This document shows, piece by piece, positions 1 through 8,980 of a DNA stretch of 64,000 nt. The notes under the pieces were generated by a model that worked only from the letters and a program-made list of their open reading frames with translations, was not told the origin of the DNA and ran no database searches. The DNA is taken from contig JAOTRX010000002.1 of the NCBI GenBank assembly GCA_030247675.1, forward strand, positions 620,001 to 684,000, read 5' to 3'. The DNA comes from Desulforhopalus sp. (GTDB lineage Bacteria > Desulfobacterota > Desulfobulbia > Desulfobulbales > Desulfocapsaceae). How positions within the stretch are numbered: position 1 is the first letter of the stretch; each line of letters starts with the position of its first letter. The translations under genes and the position numbers were made by a program.

Positions 1-1113
1 GGTGCCGGCCAGGTAGCACTGATCGGTGAGCGCTTTCTCCTTTCCGAGGAGGAACGCGAGGCCCTGGTATTTCTGGTGCGGTACCACCTCTTTATGCCGG
101 AGAGTGCCCTGCGCCGCGATCTCAACGATGGGGTTTTTATCAAGAGATGCGCTGAAACTATCGGCAATCTCGACCGGCTGAGTATGCTCTACCTGCTGTC
201 GGTAGCCGACTCGAAGGCCACCGGGCCGTCGGCCTGGAGCGATTGGAAGGGAGCCCTCCTTGAGGAGATGTATCTCAAGATCTATCCCTACCTCGATATG
301 GGGCGGCACGGGGTGCACGACGTGGCGGCCCACGAGGAGCAAGGGGTGGAGTGGCTGCGCGATCAGGTGCGGATGCTGTTGCGGGGGGCCGGCGATTTGC
401 GCGTCGATATCGGCACCCTCGGCGCCGATTATATACTGTCGTTTTCGCCAGAGGATGTCGCCAGGCATGTCCTGACCCAACGGGACAATTATCAGCTGCT
501 GCGGCAAAGGGCCCTGATTGTCGCCGAGGAGGGTGAGGATGCCTGGCAGCTGCTCATCATGACCGTTGATCGTCCCGGATTGCTCGCCAAGATCTGCGGA
601 GTCATGGCGCTTAACAGCCTCACCGTGGTACGGGCGCAGATCTTTACCTGGGCCGATGGCACGGTCGTTGACGTTATCGATGTCCGTTCGACGGATGGGC
701 TCAGCTTTGCTGAAAAGGATTGGCCGCTGCTCAACCAGCAGCTCGATCTGGCCATCGAACACCGTATGGGCCTCAGTCACCGCCTGTATCGCAAACTGTC
801 GTTGGGGCATGCCGGCCGGACCCCGGCAGTAGGGAAGATTGCCTCCAAGGTGATCATCGACAACAAGAGTTCGGAAAACTATTCGGTGATAGAGGTGTAC
901 GCAGGCGATCTGCCCGGCCAGCTCTACCATATCACCCAGTCGATGGCCGACTTCGGCCTGAATATTCATAAGGCCTACATCGCCACCGAGGTGGAGCAGT
1001 TGATAGATGTTTTTTATGTACTCGACTCCCAAGGACAAAAATTGATCGACGAGGATTTCCGCCAGGAAGTTACCCAGGGAATTCTCCATTCCATCAGCCG
1101 GGCAAGCAAGTAG
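1..1113 (+). CDS. glnD: GlnD C-terminal part ([protein-PII] uridylyltransferase), truncated by window edge
   Basis: The frame is open from base 1, so the gene starts upstream of the window. GlnD uridylylates and deuridylylates PII proteins in response to glutamine. What is visible is the end of the HD-type region (RYHLFMPESA followed by RRDLND near 76-130) and two C-terminal ACT domains, one around 540-690 (DRPGLLAKICGVM) and one around 880-1040 (DLPGQLYHITQSM). The nucleotidyltransferase domain lies outside. It ends 87 bp before glnA on the same strand, which fits a nitrogen-control pair. Identification rests on the HD plus tandem ACT order and motif resemblance. Confidence 0.9.
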   Translation, partial: GAGQVALIGERFLLSEEEREALVFLVRYHLFMPESALRRDLNDGVFIKRCAETIGNLDRLSMLYLLSVADSKATGPSAWSDWKGALLEEMYLKIYPYLDMGRHGVHDVAAHEEQGVEWLRDQVRMLLRGAGDLRVDIGTLGADYILSFSPEDVARHVLTQRDNYQLLRQRALIVAEEGEDAWQLLIMTVDRPGLLAKICGVMALNSLTVVRAQIFTWADGTVVDVIDVRSTDGLSFAEKDWPLLNQQLDLAIEHRMGLSHRLYRKLSLGHAGRTPAVGKIASKVIIDNKSSENYSVIEVYAGDLPGQLYHITQSMADFGLNIHKAYIATEVEQLIDVFYVLDSQGQKLIDEDFRQEVTQGILHSISRASK

Positions 1114-1116
1114 TGC

Positions 1117-1167
1117 TCTGTTGAGCAGCTTGCCTTCTCAAACGAAACGCATGCCCTTGCTGCATAA
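1117..1167 (+). repeat. Bipartite palindromic element, copy A
   Basis: Core TTGAGCAG-N5-CTTCTCAA (one mismatch in the stem), then ACGAAACGCATGCCCTTGC. It matches the copies at 8662, 26287 and 38014. It lies in the glnD-glnA spacer, 33 bp before the glnA start, so it would be in the glnA leader if the two are cotranscribed. Confidence 0.7.
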
Positions 1168-1200
1168 GCAGCTATTTTATCGATAAAGGAGAACGTAGAG

Positions 1201-2529
1201 ATGACCAGAGAAGAAATTATGCAGATCATCGAGGATGAGAACATTCAGTTCTTTCGCCTCCAATTTGTGGATATATTCGGATTTATGAAGAATGTGGCGA
1301 TTCCGAAAAGCCAGATAGAAAAAGCCCTGGACGGGGACATGATGTTCGACGGTTCCTCCATTGACGGCTTTGTGCGCATCAATGAATCGGACATGTATCT
1401 CAAGCCGGACTACAATACCTTCACCATTATGCCGTGGCGCAACAAGTCGGGCATTGCCGCGGCGCGTATTATCTGTGATGTCTATAAATCCGACGGAACT
1501 CCCTTTGCCGGATGCCCGCGCGTCAACCTGAAGCGGGTCCTGGCCGAGGCCAAGAAGCTCGGCTATACCATGAATGTCGGTACCGAGGCGGAGTTTTTCC
1601 TCTTTGAAAAAGACGAGGACGGCCTGCCTACCACGGTAACCAGTGATGTTGCCGGATACTTCTCCCTCGATCCCGAGGATAAAGGCGGGGACTGTCGCCG
1701 GGAAATCATCGAGACCCTTGAGAAGATGGGCTTTGAGATTGAGGCCTCGCATCATGAGGTAGCCGAAGGACAGCATGAGATCAATTTCAAATATGCCGAT
1801 GCCCTCACCGCCGCCGACAACACCGTGACCTTTAAATGGGTTGTTAAGTCGATTGCCTCCAAGTATGGACTGTATGCCACCTTTATGCCGAAACCGATTT
1901 TCGGTATAAACGGCTCGGGGATGCACACCAACCAGTCGCTGTTCAACGCCGACGGCACCAACGCCTTCTTCGATGAAAACGGTCCGCTGAAGCTGTCGAA
2001 GATCGCCTATGCGTATATCGCTGGCATTCTCAAAAATGCCCGGGCCTTCTCCGCGGTCACCAACCCCTTGGTAAACTCCTACAAGCGCCTGGTCCCCGGC
2101 TATGAAGCCCCGGTTTACTGCGCCTGGTCGGCCTCTAACCGCTCGGCACTTATCCGCATTCCGGCGGCGCGGGGATTGTCCACCAGGACCGAGGTACGCT
2201 GCCCGGATCCGACCTGTAACCCCTACCTTGCCTTCGCCATGATGCTCAACTCCGGCCTGGACGGGGTGAAAAATGGCCTCACCCCTCCAGCGGAGGTAAA
2301 GCGCGACATCTTCAAAATGACCAACATGGAGATGGAAGAGGTCGGAATTGCGGTTATGCCGGCTAACCTGAAGGAGGCCATTGAGGAGCTGAAGACCAAT
2401 GCCATCGCCATTCCCACCCTGGGCGAGCATATTTTTGAAAAGTACGTCGAGGCCAAGGAAAAGGAGTGGGACCGCTTCCGCACGGCCGTCACCGAATGGG
2501 AGCTTGAAGAGTACCTGAGTGTGTACTGA
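1201..2529 (+). CDS. glnA: Glutamine synthetase type I, short alpha form
   Basis: Makes glutamine from glutamate, ammonia and ATP in the cytoplasm. The 442-residue protein is the size of Bacillus/archaeal GSI-alpha. Visible signatures are the beta-grasp region with [10 protein letters not shown] (about residues 49-58), the metal/glutamate-binding NVGTEAEFF (123-131), the ATP-binding and catalytic block [12 protein letters not shown], and [20 protein letters not shown]. The C-terminus lacks an LYDLPP-like adenylylation tyrosine loop, so control by GlnE-type adenylylation is unlikely. AAAGGAG sits 9-14 bases before the ATG. A strong terminator follows. Confidence 0.95.
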   Translation: MTREEIMQIIEDENIQFFRLQFVDIFGFMKNVAIPKSQIEKALDGDMMFDGSSIDGFVRINESDMYLKPDYNTFTIMPWRNKSGIAAARIICDVYKSDGTPFAGCPRVNLKRVLAEAKKLGYTMNVGTEAEFFLFEKDEDGLPTTVTSDVAGYFSLDPEDKGGDCRREIIETLEKMGFEIEASHHEVAEGQHEINFKYADALTAADNTVTFKWVVKSIASKYGLYATFMPKPIFGINGSGMHTNQSLFNADGTNAFFDENGPLKLSKIAYAYIAGILKNARAFSAVTNPLVNSYKRLVPGYEAPVYCAWSASNRSALIRIPAARGLSTRTEVRCPDPTCNPYLAFAMMLNSGLDGVKNGLTPPAEVKRDIFKMTNMEMEEVGIAVMPANLKEAIEELKTNAIAIPTLGEHIFEKYVEAKEKEWDRFRTAVTEWELEEYLSVY

Positions 2530-2562
2530 TAACCCGCCTGACGGCCCGCCTTAGGCCCGTAG

Positions 2563-2597
2563 CCCGCATTCCGCAAATTGAGGAATGCGGGTTTTTT
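2563..2597 (+). terminator. Rho-independent terminator after glnA
   Basis: CCCGCATTCC and GGAATGCGGG form a perfect 10-bp stem around a 9-nt loop, followed directly by six T. Confidence 0.9.
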
Positions 2598-2687
2598 CGT
2601 TTTCATTGGCTCCGGCAGAGCTTGCCAATTATGATTTTTGCCAGTAAAGATGGGTGAGCAATCTCCGCGAAAGAGTAAAACGACACC

Positions 2688-3173
2688 ATGGTAAAACCAG
2701 GAACGAAAAAGCAGCAGGCGACCATCTCCGGGGTTCTGCCCTGGCTCACCAGGAACATGGGCTGGGATAAGCAGCTCGACCTGCATTCTATCTTCGTCAG
2801 ATGGGATGAGCTGGTCGGCGAAGAAATTGCCGCGCACGCCCAACCGCAAAAGGTCGAGCGGGAAGTGCTGTGGTTGGAGGTCGAAAATTCCTCCTGGTTG
2901 CAGCAGCTGCAGTATGTCAAGATCGAGCTTGTCGAACGGCTCAATAGATGCCTGAGGCTGAACAGCATCAAGGACATCAAAATGGTTCTGCCGAAAGGCG
3001 ATATCTTCCGCAGGCAGGAAAAACCGGGTCCGGCAGTGACCTTTGTCCGGCCCAATTCGGAGAAGGTCGACGCCTTTCAACGGCAGGTGGAATGTATTGC
3101 CGATGAAGGATGCCGGGAAGCGCTCATGCAGTTCTGGTATCTTGCCGAGGCATGCAAAAGGGAAACGAAATAA
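2688..3173 (+). CDS. DUF721/DciA-like protein
   Basis: A 161-residue protein with a DUF721 core at about residues 15-95: IFVRWDELVGEEIAAHAQP, then LWLEVENSSWLQQLQ and RLNRCLRLNSIKDIKM. The family includes DciA, the loader of replicative helicase in bacteria without DnaC, so a role near DNA replication is possible. The C-terminal 65 residues are charged and show no familiar domain. It lies 60 bp before the cysteine synthase fusion, with its own spacer after the glnA terminator. Function is inferred from the fold family only. Confidence 0.75.
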   Translation: MVKPGTKKQQATISGVLPWLTRNMGWDKQLDLHSIFVRWDELVGEEIAAHAQPQKVEREVLWLEVENSSWLQQLQYVKIELVERLNRCLRLNSIKDIKMVLPKGDIFRRQEKPGPAVTFVRPNSEKVDAFQRQVECIADEGCREALMQFWYLAEACKRETK

Positions 3174-3233
3174 GGCCTTGGTCCGGTTGCATGGCGGGCA
3201 GGGGCTTGTGACTCAGATTTATCAGGCCAGGAA

Positions 3234-5564
3234 ATGTTATACGACAACGTCTTAAGTGCTATCGGCAACACCCCCCTCGTTCGGATCAACCGCCTTTTCA
3301 AGAGTGAAACGGTACAGATCTATGGGAAATTAGAATCGCGCAATCCGGGCGGCTCGGTGAAAGAGCGTATTGCCCTTTCCATGATCGAGGCGGGGGAGGC
3401 CAGCGGCGAACTTACCAAGGACAAAATCGTTCTTGAGGCCACCAGCGGCAATACCGGGATCGGCCTGGCGATGGTCTGTGCCGCCAAGGGTTATCGGTGT
3501 GTATTGGTGATGCCGGAGTCGGCGAGTATCGAACGGCGTAAGATCATGCAGGCCTACGGTGCCGAGATCCTCCTGACTCCTGCCTCCCGGGCAACGGATG
3601 GGGCAATCGAAAAATCCTATGTCATGGTCCGGGAGTTTCCGGACCGCTATTTTCTCACCGATCAATATAATAACGAGGCCAACTGGCGGGCCCACTACCG
3701 CAACACCGCGCCGGAGATCTGGCAGCAGACGGAAGGGCGGGTCACCCATCTGGTGGCGACGCTTGGCACCTCGGGGACAGTCATGGGGCTGTGCGCCTGG
3801 TTCCACGAGTTTCAGCCCCATGTCAAGGTCATCGCCGTCGAGCCGCATCTGGATCATAAGATCCAGGGCCTGAAGAACATGAAAGAGTCGTATAAGCCGG
3901 GAATCTTTGATAAGTCGGTCCCCGATAAAATCGTCCTCGTTGACGACGAAAACGCCTTCAGTACCGCCAGAATGCTGGCGAGCAAGGAAGGTCTCCTGGT
4001 GGGCATGAGCAGCGGTGGAGCCATGGCCGCGGCCATCGATTACGCAAGAGACCTGGAGAGCGGCCTGGTGGTGGTGATTCTTCCGGACGGCGGCGAACGG
4101 TATCTCAGCACCCCCCTCTTCACGCCCCCCAAGAAGACCGATGCAAAGAAAAAACAGTTATGGTTTTTCAATACCATGTCCAAGAAAAAAGAGGTCTTTG
4201 TCCCCCAAAAGGAGGGACAGGTCACCTTTTATTCCTGCGGCCCAACTGCCTTTGAAATCGCCAACCTGGCCCTCTGCCGCCGGTTTATCGTCTCCGATCT
4301 GATCACCCGCGCCCTGCAGGTCAAGGGGATGCAGGTTGACGCCTACATGAACTTCACCGATATCGACGACAACACCATCTCCGGGGCGGAGAAGGCGGGC
4401 AAGCCGCTGAAGCAGTATACCGAGGAATTCATCGCCGGTTTCATGGAGGATATGGACGTACTCGGGGTGAAGCGCGCCAAAGGTTATCCGAAGGCCTCGG
4501 AAAATGTCGGTTCGATGATCGACATCGCCAAGGAGCTGCTGCAGAAGGGTTATGCCTACGAAAAGCATGGGTCGATTTATTTTGATATATCAAAGTTCAA
4601 AAAATACGGGCGGTTGTCGGGAATTGATCTGAGCAAGATCCAGCTCGGCAAGACCGTCGACCTTGATGATTATGAGAAGGACAATCCCCGCGATTTTACC
4701 CTTCTCAAGCGTTCTACCCTCGGCGAGCTGAAAAAAGGGATCTTCTTTGAAAGCGAATGGGGCAATGTCCGGCCCAGCTGGCATGTGGAATGTTCGGCCA
4801 TGGCCACCAGAAATCTCGGGCCGACCATGGACATCCACACCTCCAGCAGGCACCTCATCTTTCCCCATCACGAAAATGAGATCGCCATCGCTGAGGCGCT
4901 GACCGGCAAGCCGCTGGCCAATTACTGGCTGCATTCCGAACTGGTGCTGGTCGACGGCAAGAACATGTCCGCCGATGCCGGCAACAATGTCACCCTCAAA
5001 GAGCTCCTGGCGCGCGGCTACACTGGCCGGGAGATTCGCTTTATGCTGCTGTCGGTGCATTACCGCAAGCCGCTGAACTTTTCCTTTAAGCGGCTGGATA
5101 ATGTCCGTACCGCCCTGCGGCGTCTCGATGAATTCACCTGTAAACTGAATTGCCTTCCCGTCGGCAGGCCGCACCCCGAGGTCACCGCCTTTGTCACGGC
5201 GATGGAGGAGCAGTTTTTCGCGGCGATGGACGATGATCTCAACGTCTCCAGCGGTATGGGGGCGATTTATAATTTCATCCGCAAGGTCTACCCCATTCTC
5301 CAGGTCAACAATCTTGATAATGACCAGAAGAACTACATTCTCGAAACCCTCAACAAGATGAACGAGGTGCTCAACGTCTTCCGCCTTCAGGGCTGTCCGC
5401 TGGCCCCTGATGTCAATGCGCTGATCCAGCGCCGCGAGCAGGCGAGGAATGAAAAAAACTGGCAGGCCGCCGACGAGGCCAGGCTGGAGCTGGCCAGGAA
5501 GGGCATCGTGGTAATCGATACAGTGAACGGCCCGGTCTGGAAAAGGGCGCACGACGGCGAATGA
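3234..5564 (+). CDS. Cysteine synthase fused to a degenerate cysteinyl-tRNA synthetase-like domain
   Basis: Residues 1-305 are a PLP-dependent O-acetylserine sulfhydrylase/cysteine synthase: NPGGSVKERIA carries the PLP lysine, TSGNTGIG binds substrate, GTSGTVMG and SSGGA bind phosphate. Residues 312-776 align along their whole length with cysteinyl-tRNA synthetase (NFTDIDDNTI, WHVECSAM, FPHHENEIA, YWLHSELVLVDG, HYRKPLNFS). However, the class I HIGH signature reads NLAL inside FEIANLALCRR, KMSKS reads NMSAD, and the GGGSDL adenylate-site stretch reads TSSRHL. The zinc/cysteine ligands (Cys of SCGPT, Cys of VECSAM, His and Glu of PHHENE) are kept. CysK activity is well supported. Aminoacylation by the second half is doubtful. 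An orthodox cysS may exist elsewhere in the genome. Confidence 0.85.
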   Translation: MLYDNVLSAIGNTPLVRINRLFKSETVQIYGKLESRNPGGSVKERIALSMIEAGEASGELTKDKIVLEATSGNTGIGLAMVCAAKGYRCVLVMPESASIERRKIMQAYGAEILLTPASRATDGAIEKSYVMVREFPDRYFLTDQYNNEANWRAHYRNTAPEIWQQTEGRVTHLVATLGTSGTVMGLCAWFHEFQPHVKVIAVEPHLDHKIQGLKNMKESYKPGIFDKSVPDKIVLVDDENAFSTARMLASKEGLLVGMSSGGAMAAAIDYARDLESGLVVVILPDGGERYLSTPLFTPPKKTDAKKKQLWFFNTMSKKKEVFVPQKEGQVTFYSCGPTAFEIANLALCRRFIVSDLITRALQVKGMQVDAYMNFTDIDDNTISGAEKAGKPLKQYTEEFIAGFMEDMDVLGVKRAKGYPKASENVGSMIDIAKELLQKGYAYEKHGSIYFDISKFKKYGRLSGIDLSKIQLGKTVDLDDYEKDNPRDFTLLKRSTLGELKKGIFFESEWGNVRPSWHVECSAMATRNLGPTMDIHTSSRHLIFPHHENEIAIAEALTGKPLANYWLHSELVLVDGKNMSADAGNNVTLKELLARGYTGREIRFMLLSVHYRKPLNFSFKRLDNVRTALRRLDEFTCKLNCLPVGRPHPEVTAFVTAMEEQFFAAMDDDLNVSSGMGAIYNFIRKVYPILQVNNLDNDQKNYILETLNKMNEVLNVFRLQGCPLAPDVNALIQRREQARNEKNWQAADEARLELARKGIVVIDTVNGPVWKRAHDGE

Positions 5565-5643
5565 GGGCAAGAATGGAGTTGCATTTTAAACATCTTTGAG
5601 TATTATGTCGTCCGTAATTCTCCTCTCCCTTCCCAGCAAATAT

Positions 5644-5720
5644 GCGCTCGTAGCTCAGTTGGATAGAGCAACGGCCTTCTAAGCCGTAGGTCGTAGGTTC
5701 GAATCCTACCGGGCGTACCA
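5644..5720 (+). tRNA. tRNA-Arg (anticodon TCT)
   Basis: Full cloverleaf: acceptor GCGCTCG pairs with CGGGCGT, the D-arm is GCTC-AGTTGGATA-GAGC, the anticodon stem is ACGGC/GCCGT with loop CTTCTAA (anticodon 5678-5680), and the T-arm is GTAGG-TTCGAAT-CCTAC. The discriminator A and an encoded CCA follow. Reads AGA codons. Confidence 0.95.
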
Positions 5721-5734
5721 AGAATATCAGAAAA

Positions 5735-5772
5735 GCCACTTAGTTGATAAAACTTCTAAGTGGCTTTTTTTT
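5735..5772 (+). terminator. Terminator after tRNA-Arg
   Basis: GCCACTTAG (5735-5743) pairs with CTAAGTGGC (5756-5764), followed by eight T. Confidence 0.85.
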
Positions 5773-6133
5773 ATTTTTTCTAGGCTGGCAATGTTGGTTG
5801 TCGGCTTCAATCTTATATCGCAGACTGCGTATCGTTTGAGTAGACTAGCTGCTCAACACAGGTTTAAAATAATTGCTAAAGCTTTTGGGAAAAGGTAGCT
5901 TTGTTGCATTGGATCGGATGGCTCTTCCTGGATAAGGACATTTTTGAAGAGTATTCGACCAGTCCGACCGTCTGTCTCCCGCCATTTTTTCAATTTTGTC
6001 ATCATTGATGGAAGCCCTCGTTCGCACTACCACACCGACGGCAAAATCCTTTACTCTCTCAAGGCAACTGCCCTTGGCTTGATGGCAACCCCAAAACCGA
6101 GGTGATTTTCCAATTCAGCGAGAGACTTCCCGC
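5773..6133. other. Non-coding stretch with one palindromic element
   Basis: No credible gene is visible on either strand. The only recognised content is copy B of the palindromic element (5811-5862). The stretch separates tRNA-Arg from a decayed gene, as is common at tRNA-linked integration scars, but no repeat of the tRNA 3' end was seen. Confidence 0.5.
5811..5862 (-). repeat. Bipartite palindromic element, copy B
   Basis: Read on the minus strand it gives GTTGAGCAGCTAGTCTACTC, then AAACGATACGCAG and CGATATAAGATTG, which aligns over about 50 bp with copy D (26287). It is the most diverged copy and carries an in-frame TAG in the shared peptide frame. Confidence 0.6.
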
Positions 6134-6604
6134 ATGAGATACCGCACTATCACCGATGAAGAATTGGCCCTGGCCCTCGAAGAAGGTGAGGGCTGTACCC
6201 TGGAATTCAAGAGTGCCGCCAACTCGGACCTACCTAAGGAACTGGTGGCCCTGGCCATGGAGAATTGTCCGGAGGTACGCATTAGTTATAACACCATGTT
6301 TACTTTGGATTTCCCCAGGCCAACCTATGTGGAGACCCAGGACTGAAAGGCAAGACCGTTATCCGCGAACAAGACTTTGTATGTTACCCAGCATGCCGCC
6401 AGACTTCTTGTGGTTCTGCAGGATGAAATGACCCGGGGAACCATTATGGAACTACTTGAATTAAAAGACAGAGTGAATTTTGGCAAAGAATATCTCACCT
6501 CTATCTTGCAGGGTGGCTTTATTCGAAATGGCCATTCCCGAAAAAACCAAGAAGCAAACTGCAAAAAGTACCGGTTGTCGGAGAAAGGGCGAAACCTGGC
6601 CTAG
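6134..6604 (+). pseudogene. Decayed AlbA_2/Schlafen-type ATP-binding regulator
   Basis: Two pieces in one frame split by a stop at about 6346. The first (6134-6346) has the N-terminal AlbA_2 hallmark TLEFKSAANSDLPKELVALA. It then jumps to TMFTLDFPRP, which resembles a later segment of these proteins, so the middle has been deleted. The second (6377-6604) is the usual C-terminal winged-helix-like tail: LLELKDRVNFGKEYL, LQGGFIRNG and KKYRLSEKGR. Intact relatives run several hundred residues and are often toxin-antitoxin-like or mobile-element regulators. Too little remains to be functional. Confidence 0.7.
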
Positions 6605-6655
6605 CGCCGGTGAACGGTGCAAAGTCATTGCCCATATTGTGACAAGAGAAAACTG

Positions 6656-7501
6656 ATGAGCATCATCTACATCCTTCTGGCGAGCCTGATGTTCGCCTGC
6701 ATGGGCGTCTGCGTCAAGCTGGCGAGCGGCCGCTTCTCGGCGGCGGAGATCATCTTTTATCGCGGCTTTATCTCCCTGCTCCTTGTTGCCGCATGGATGT
6801 CCTGGCGGCGGCTGTCGCCCCGGACCCCGCACTTGCGCACCCATGTCAGCCGCAGCCTTGCCGGGACGGTATCGCTGTTCGCCTACTTCCTGGCGATCAC
6901 CATGATACCCCTTGCAACGGCGGTGACCCTCAACTACACCTCGCCGCTGTTTCTCGCGCTGCTGCTGGTTTTCTGGGTCGGCCAGCCGTCGCGGCGGGGC
7001 ATGTATGTGGCGCTCGGCACCGGCTTTCTCGGCATCGTCCTGCTCCTTAAGCCGACCTTCAATCCGGCGCAATGGCTCGGTGGTGTGCTGGGTCTTGCCA
7101 GCGGGATGATCGCCGCTATCGCCTACCTCAATGTCCGCAAGCTGGGAGAACTCGGCGAGCCCGAATGGCGGACGGTGTTCTGGTTTTCAGCCGTCACCAG
7201 TCTGGTCGGCCTGCCCTGGTTGCTGATCGACGGCAGCCTTGCCCACGATCTCACCGGCTGGCTGCTGGTCATTGGCGTCGGGGCCTTCGGGGCTACTGCC
7301 CAGCTGTGCATGACCGCCGCCTACAAACTCGGCGAGACCCTGACGATCGCCAACCTTGCCTATTGTACCGTGGTTTTTGCCAGCCTCTTCGGGATGATCC
7401 TCTGGAACGAAAATCTCTCGCCTGCCGCCTGGCTGGGTATCTCCCTGATTGTCGGCAGCGGTGTGGCGACGACGCGGCTGGCTCGCAGCGGGAAGAGGTG
7501 A
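6656..7501 (+). CDS. EamA/DMT-family transporter
   Basis: A 281-residue polytopic membrane protein with about ten hydrophobic helices in two EamA repeats (residues ~1-130 and ~145-280). It opens with YILLASLMFACMGVCVKLAS and FYRGFISLLLV, typical of drug/metabolite exporters. The substrate is unknown. The ATG at 6656 has AAGAGAA upstream. A GTG 39 bp earlier adds a hydrophilic Cys-containing leader that does not look like part of the family. It converges with the barstar gene. Confidence 0.85.
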   Translation: MSIIYILLASLMFACMGVCVKLASGRFSAAEIIFYRGFISLLLVAAWMSWRRLSPRTPHLRTHVSRSLAGTVSLFAYFLAITMIPLATAVTLNYTSPLFLALLLVFWVGQPSRRGMYVALGTGFLGIVLLLKPTFNPAQWLGGVLGLASGMIAAIAYLNVRKLGELGEPEWRTVFWFSAVTSLVGLPWLLIDGSLAHDLTGWLLVIGVGAFGATAQLCMTAAYKLGETLTIANLAYCTVVFASLFGMILWNENLSPAAWLGISLIVGSGVATTRLARSGKR

Positions 7502-7566
7502 CCCGGCCGCATGGCGGAATGTCCGGAACGGGAGGTCGATTGAAAAGAGGCCGATGGTTGCTACGT

Positions 7567-8016
7567 TCACACCGGCCACAGGGCAGGGATTGCGGCAGGC
7601 GCCGCCTGGCTTGCCGCAAGACCCGGCAGCAGACAGTAGAGCTGCACCCCCTGATCGATCCAGAAGGTGCAGGCGTCGCGCAGGACCTCGGCAAAGACCG
7701 CCAGGGTATCCGCCTCGACGGTCGCATTCGCGGCGATGGGCAGTTCGATGACCACCGTCGTGCCTTTATGCCAGGAACGATCGGTGAGGCAATCAAAGGC
7801 AGCGTCCCAGTTGCCACCAAAATACTCTGGGAAATCGAGGCCTAGCCGCAGGGCCTCAAGCAGCCCTTCCTTGCTGACATGTGGAAGAGGCGGCAGGGCA
7901 AAATAGCGAAGAGACCCGGCATCCGCCGCACCACCGGAGATGTCCGGCCGGCTCGGCAAATGATACACGCCCGGCTCCTGCTGCCGCAGCTGGGTGATAA
8001 ACGGCTGCATGGTCAT
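7567..8016 (-). CDS. Barstar-family ribonuclease inhibitor
   Basis: A 149-residue cytoplasmic protein with the barstar core at about residues 45-135. LDFPEYFGGNWDAAFDCLTD is the helix that blocks the RNase active site, and the Trp-Asp pair is conserved. Its start ATG overlaps the stop of the RNase gene by 4 bp, so the two are translationally coupled, toxin first. Expected role: protecting the producer from its own RNase before secretion. The last 15 residues (Ala/Pro-rich) are not typical of the family. Confidence 0.85.
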   Translation of the reverse strand: MTMQPFITQLRQQEPGVYHLPSRPDISGGAADAGSLRYFALPPLPHVSKEGLLEALRLGLDFPEYFGGNWDAAFDCLTDRSWHKGTTVVIELPIAANATVEADTLAVFAEVLRDACTFWIDQGVQLYCLLPGLAASQAAPAAIPALWPV

Positions 8017-8393
8017 TCTGTGCTCAGCTTGGTAAAAGACCGGTAGTGGTCGGCGGTGTAATAAAAGACCTCCGGCGGCTTACCGCCGGACACCAGACGG
8101 CGGGCGCCACGGTTGTTTGCCCCTGGCGTCGGCACCGTGTATTCCCGGTAGTAGCCTCGCGACATTTCCGGCAGGAGTCTTTCCCGGTTCTCGAAGACAA
8201 CGCCGTCACGGCTGAAGGGATAGGGGCCGCCCTTTTTGACGAGATCAAGGGTCGTTCGCAGCTCCGCTGGTAAGGTTTCAACCGTCGTACTGGGCTTGCC
8301 GTCCGGCGACAGGCTGTGCCAGACCTCGGTGATATTTCCCTGGAAGGTGTAGGCGAGCAGCGCCAGTCCGATGAGCACGAGCAATTTCTTCAT
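8013..8393 (-). CDS. Secreted T1/barnase-type guanyl-preferring ribonuclease
   Basis: 126 residues. An N-terminal signal or anchor (MKKLLVLIGLALLAYTFQG) precedes a microbial RNase domain at about 40-126. Family landmarks are LVKKGGPYPFSRDGVVF, the catalytic Glu in YYREYTVPTPG, Arg in GARRLVSGG and His in ADHYRSF. All catalytic positions are retained, so it is probably active outside the cytoplasm. Paired with the downstream barstar gene. Similar pairs serve in nutrient scavenging or antagonism. No larger toxin carrier domain is attached. Confidence 0.85.
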   Translation of the reverse strand: MKKLLVLIGLALLAYTFQGNITEVWHSLSPDGKPSTTVETLPAELRTTLDLVKKGGPYPFSRDGVVFENRERLLPEMSRGYYREYTVPTPGANNRGARRLVSGGKPPEVFYYTADHYRSFTKLSTE

Positions 8394-8980
8394 AGATCGG
8401 TAAGCCTGAGGAATTATTACTGGGTTGTTTTCGACAGCCCCGAAGGGCGGCCGAAATCTCCTCCGGAGTCAGTTCCTCCGTCGGCACGTTTGTCGGTAAA
8501 AAAGGTAGTATAATCTTTACGGCTGGTTGTCTATCCTTTTATAGTGGTTGTTCACTATCATTGCCCATGCAGCCATCCGGTTTTTTCAGCAGGATTTTCC
8601 GGGATAGGCATGGCAAACAACCGTCTGCAGCTTCCGCCGGTGTCGTGGCCGATGAATATTGATAAAGCCGAGTTGAGCGGCATACCTGCTCAAACGAAAC
8701 CTATGCTCGCGAGGTATGAGTTTGCAATACTCTATATGAACGATCAGCTCCTTCCACTGTGGGAGACCGATGCCGAGCAAGTGACGGCGATGATCTCCGT
8801 CGCCAACACCGAAAAGGGTATGGCCAGGGACATCACCTACAGCGTCTCGATAAATCCCGGCTGCCCCCCTGGCGATGGTCGCATGATGTGACGGGCCTTC
8901 ATGGGGATTACTGGAGCCGGGTGGTTATTGCATTATTTCCGTGTAATTACAAATATTTCCACTCAGAAGAGGCAGGCGGT
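8394..8980. other. Intergenic region without a recognised gene; contains element copy C
   Basis: An open frame at 8544-8891 (+, 115 codons) contains palindromic element copy C in the same reading frame as the lpdA copy. Its flanking residues (MNDQLLPLWETDAEQVTAMI and beyond) match nothing I know. It may be the tail of a decayed gene. Nothing else is visible. Confidence 0.4.
8662..8723 (+). repeat. Bipartite palindromic element, copy C
   Basis: TAAAGCCGAGTTGAGCGG, CATACCTGCTCAAACGAAAC and CTATGCTCGCGAGGTATGAG align base for base with copy D in lpdA. It would encode KAELSGIPAQTKPMLARYEF. Confidence 0.75.

Noticed and set aside
1177..2430. Long open frame on the minus strand across glnA
   Set aside because: It is the antisense shadow of a clear glutamine synthetase; the product has no family resemblance and no ribosome site.
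5845..6033. 62-codon minus-strand frame after tRNA-Arg
   Set aside because: No family resemblance or ribosome site; it partly overlaps palindromic element copy B.
8278..8487. Minus-strand frame starting MPTEELTPEEISAALRG
   Set aside because: The start looks protein-like, but most of the frame overlaps the RNase gene in another frame, and no ribosome site is clear.
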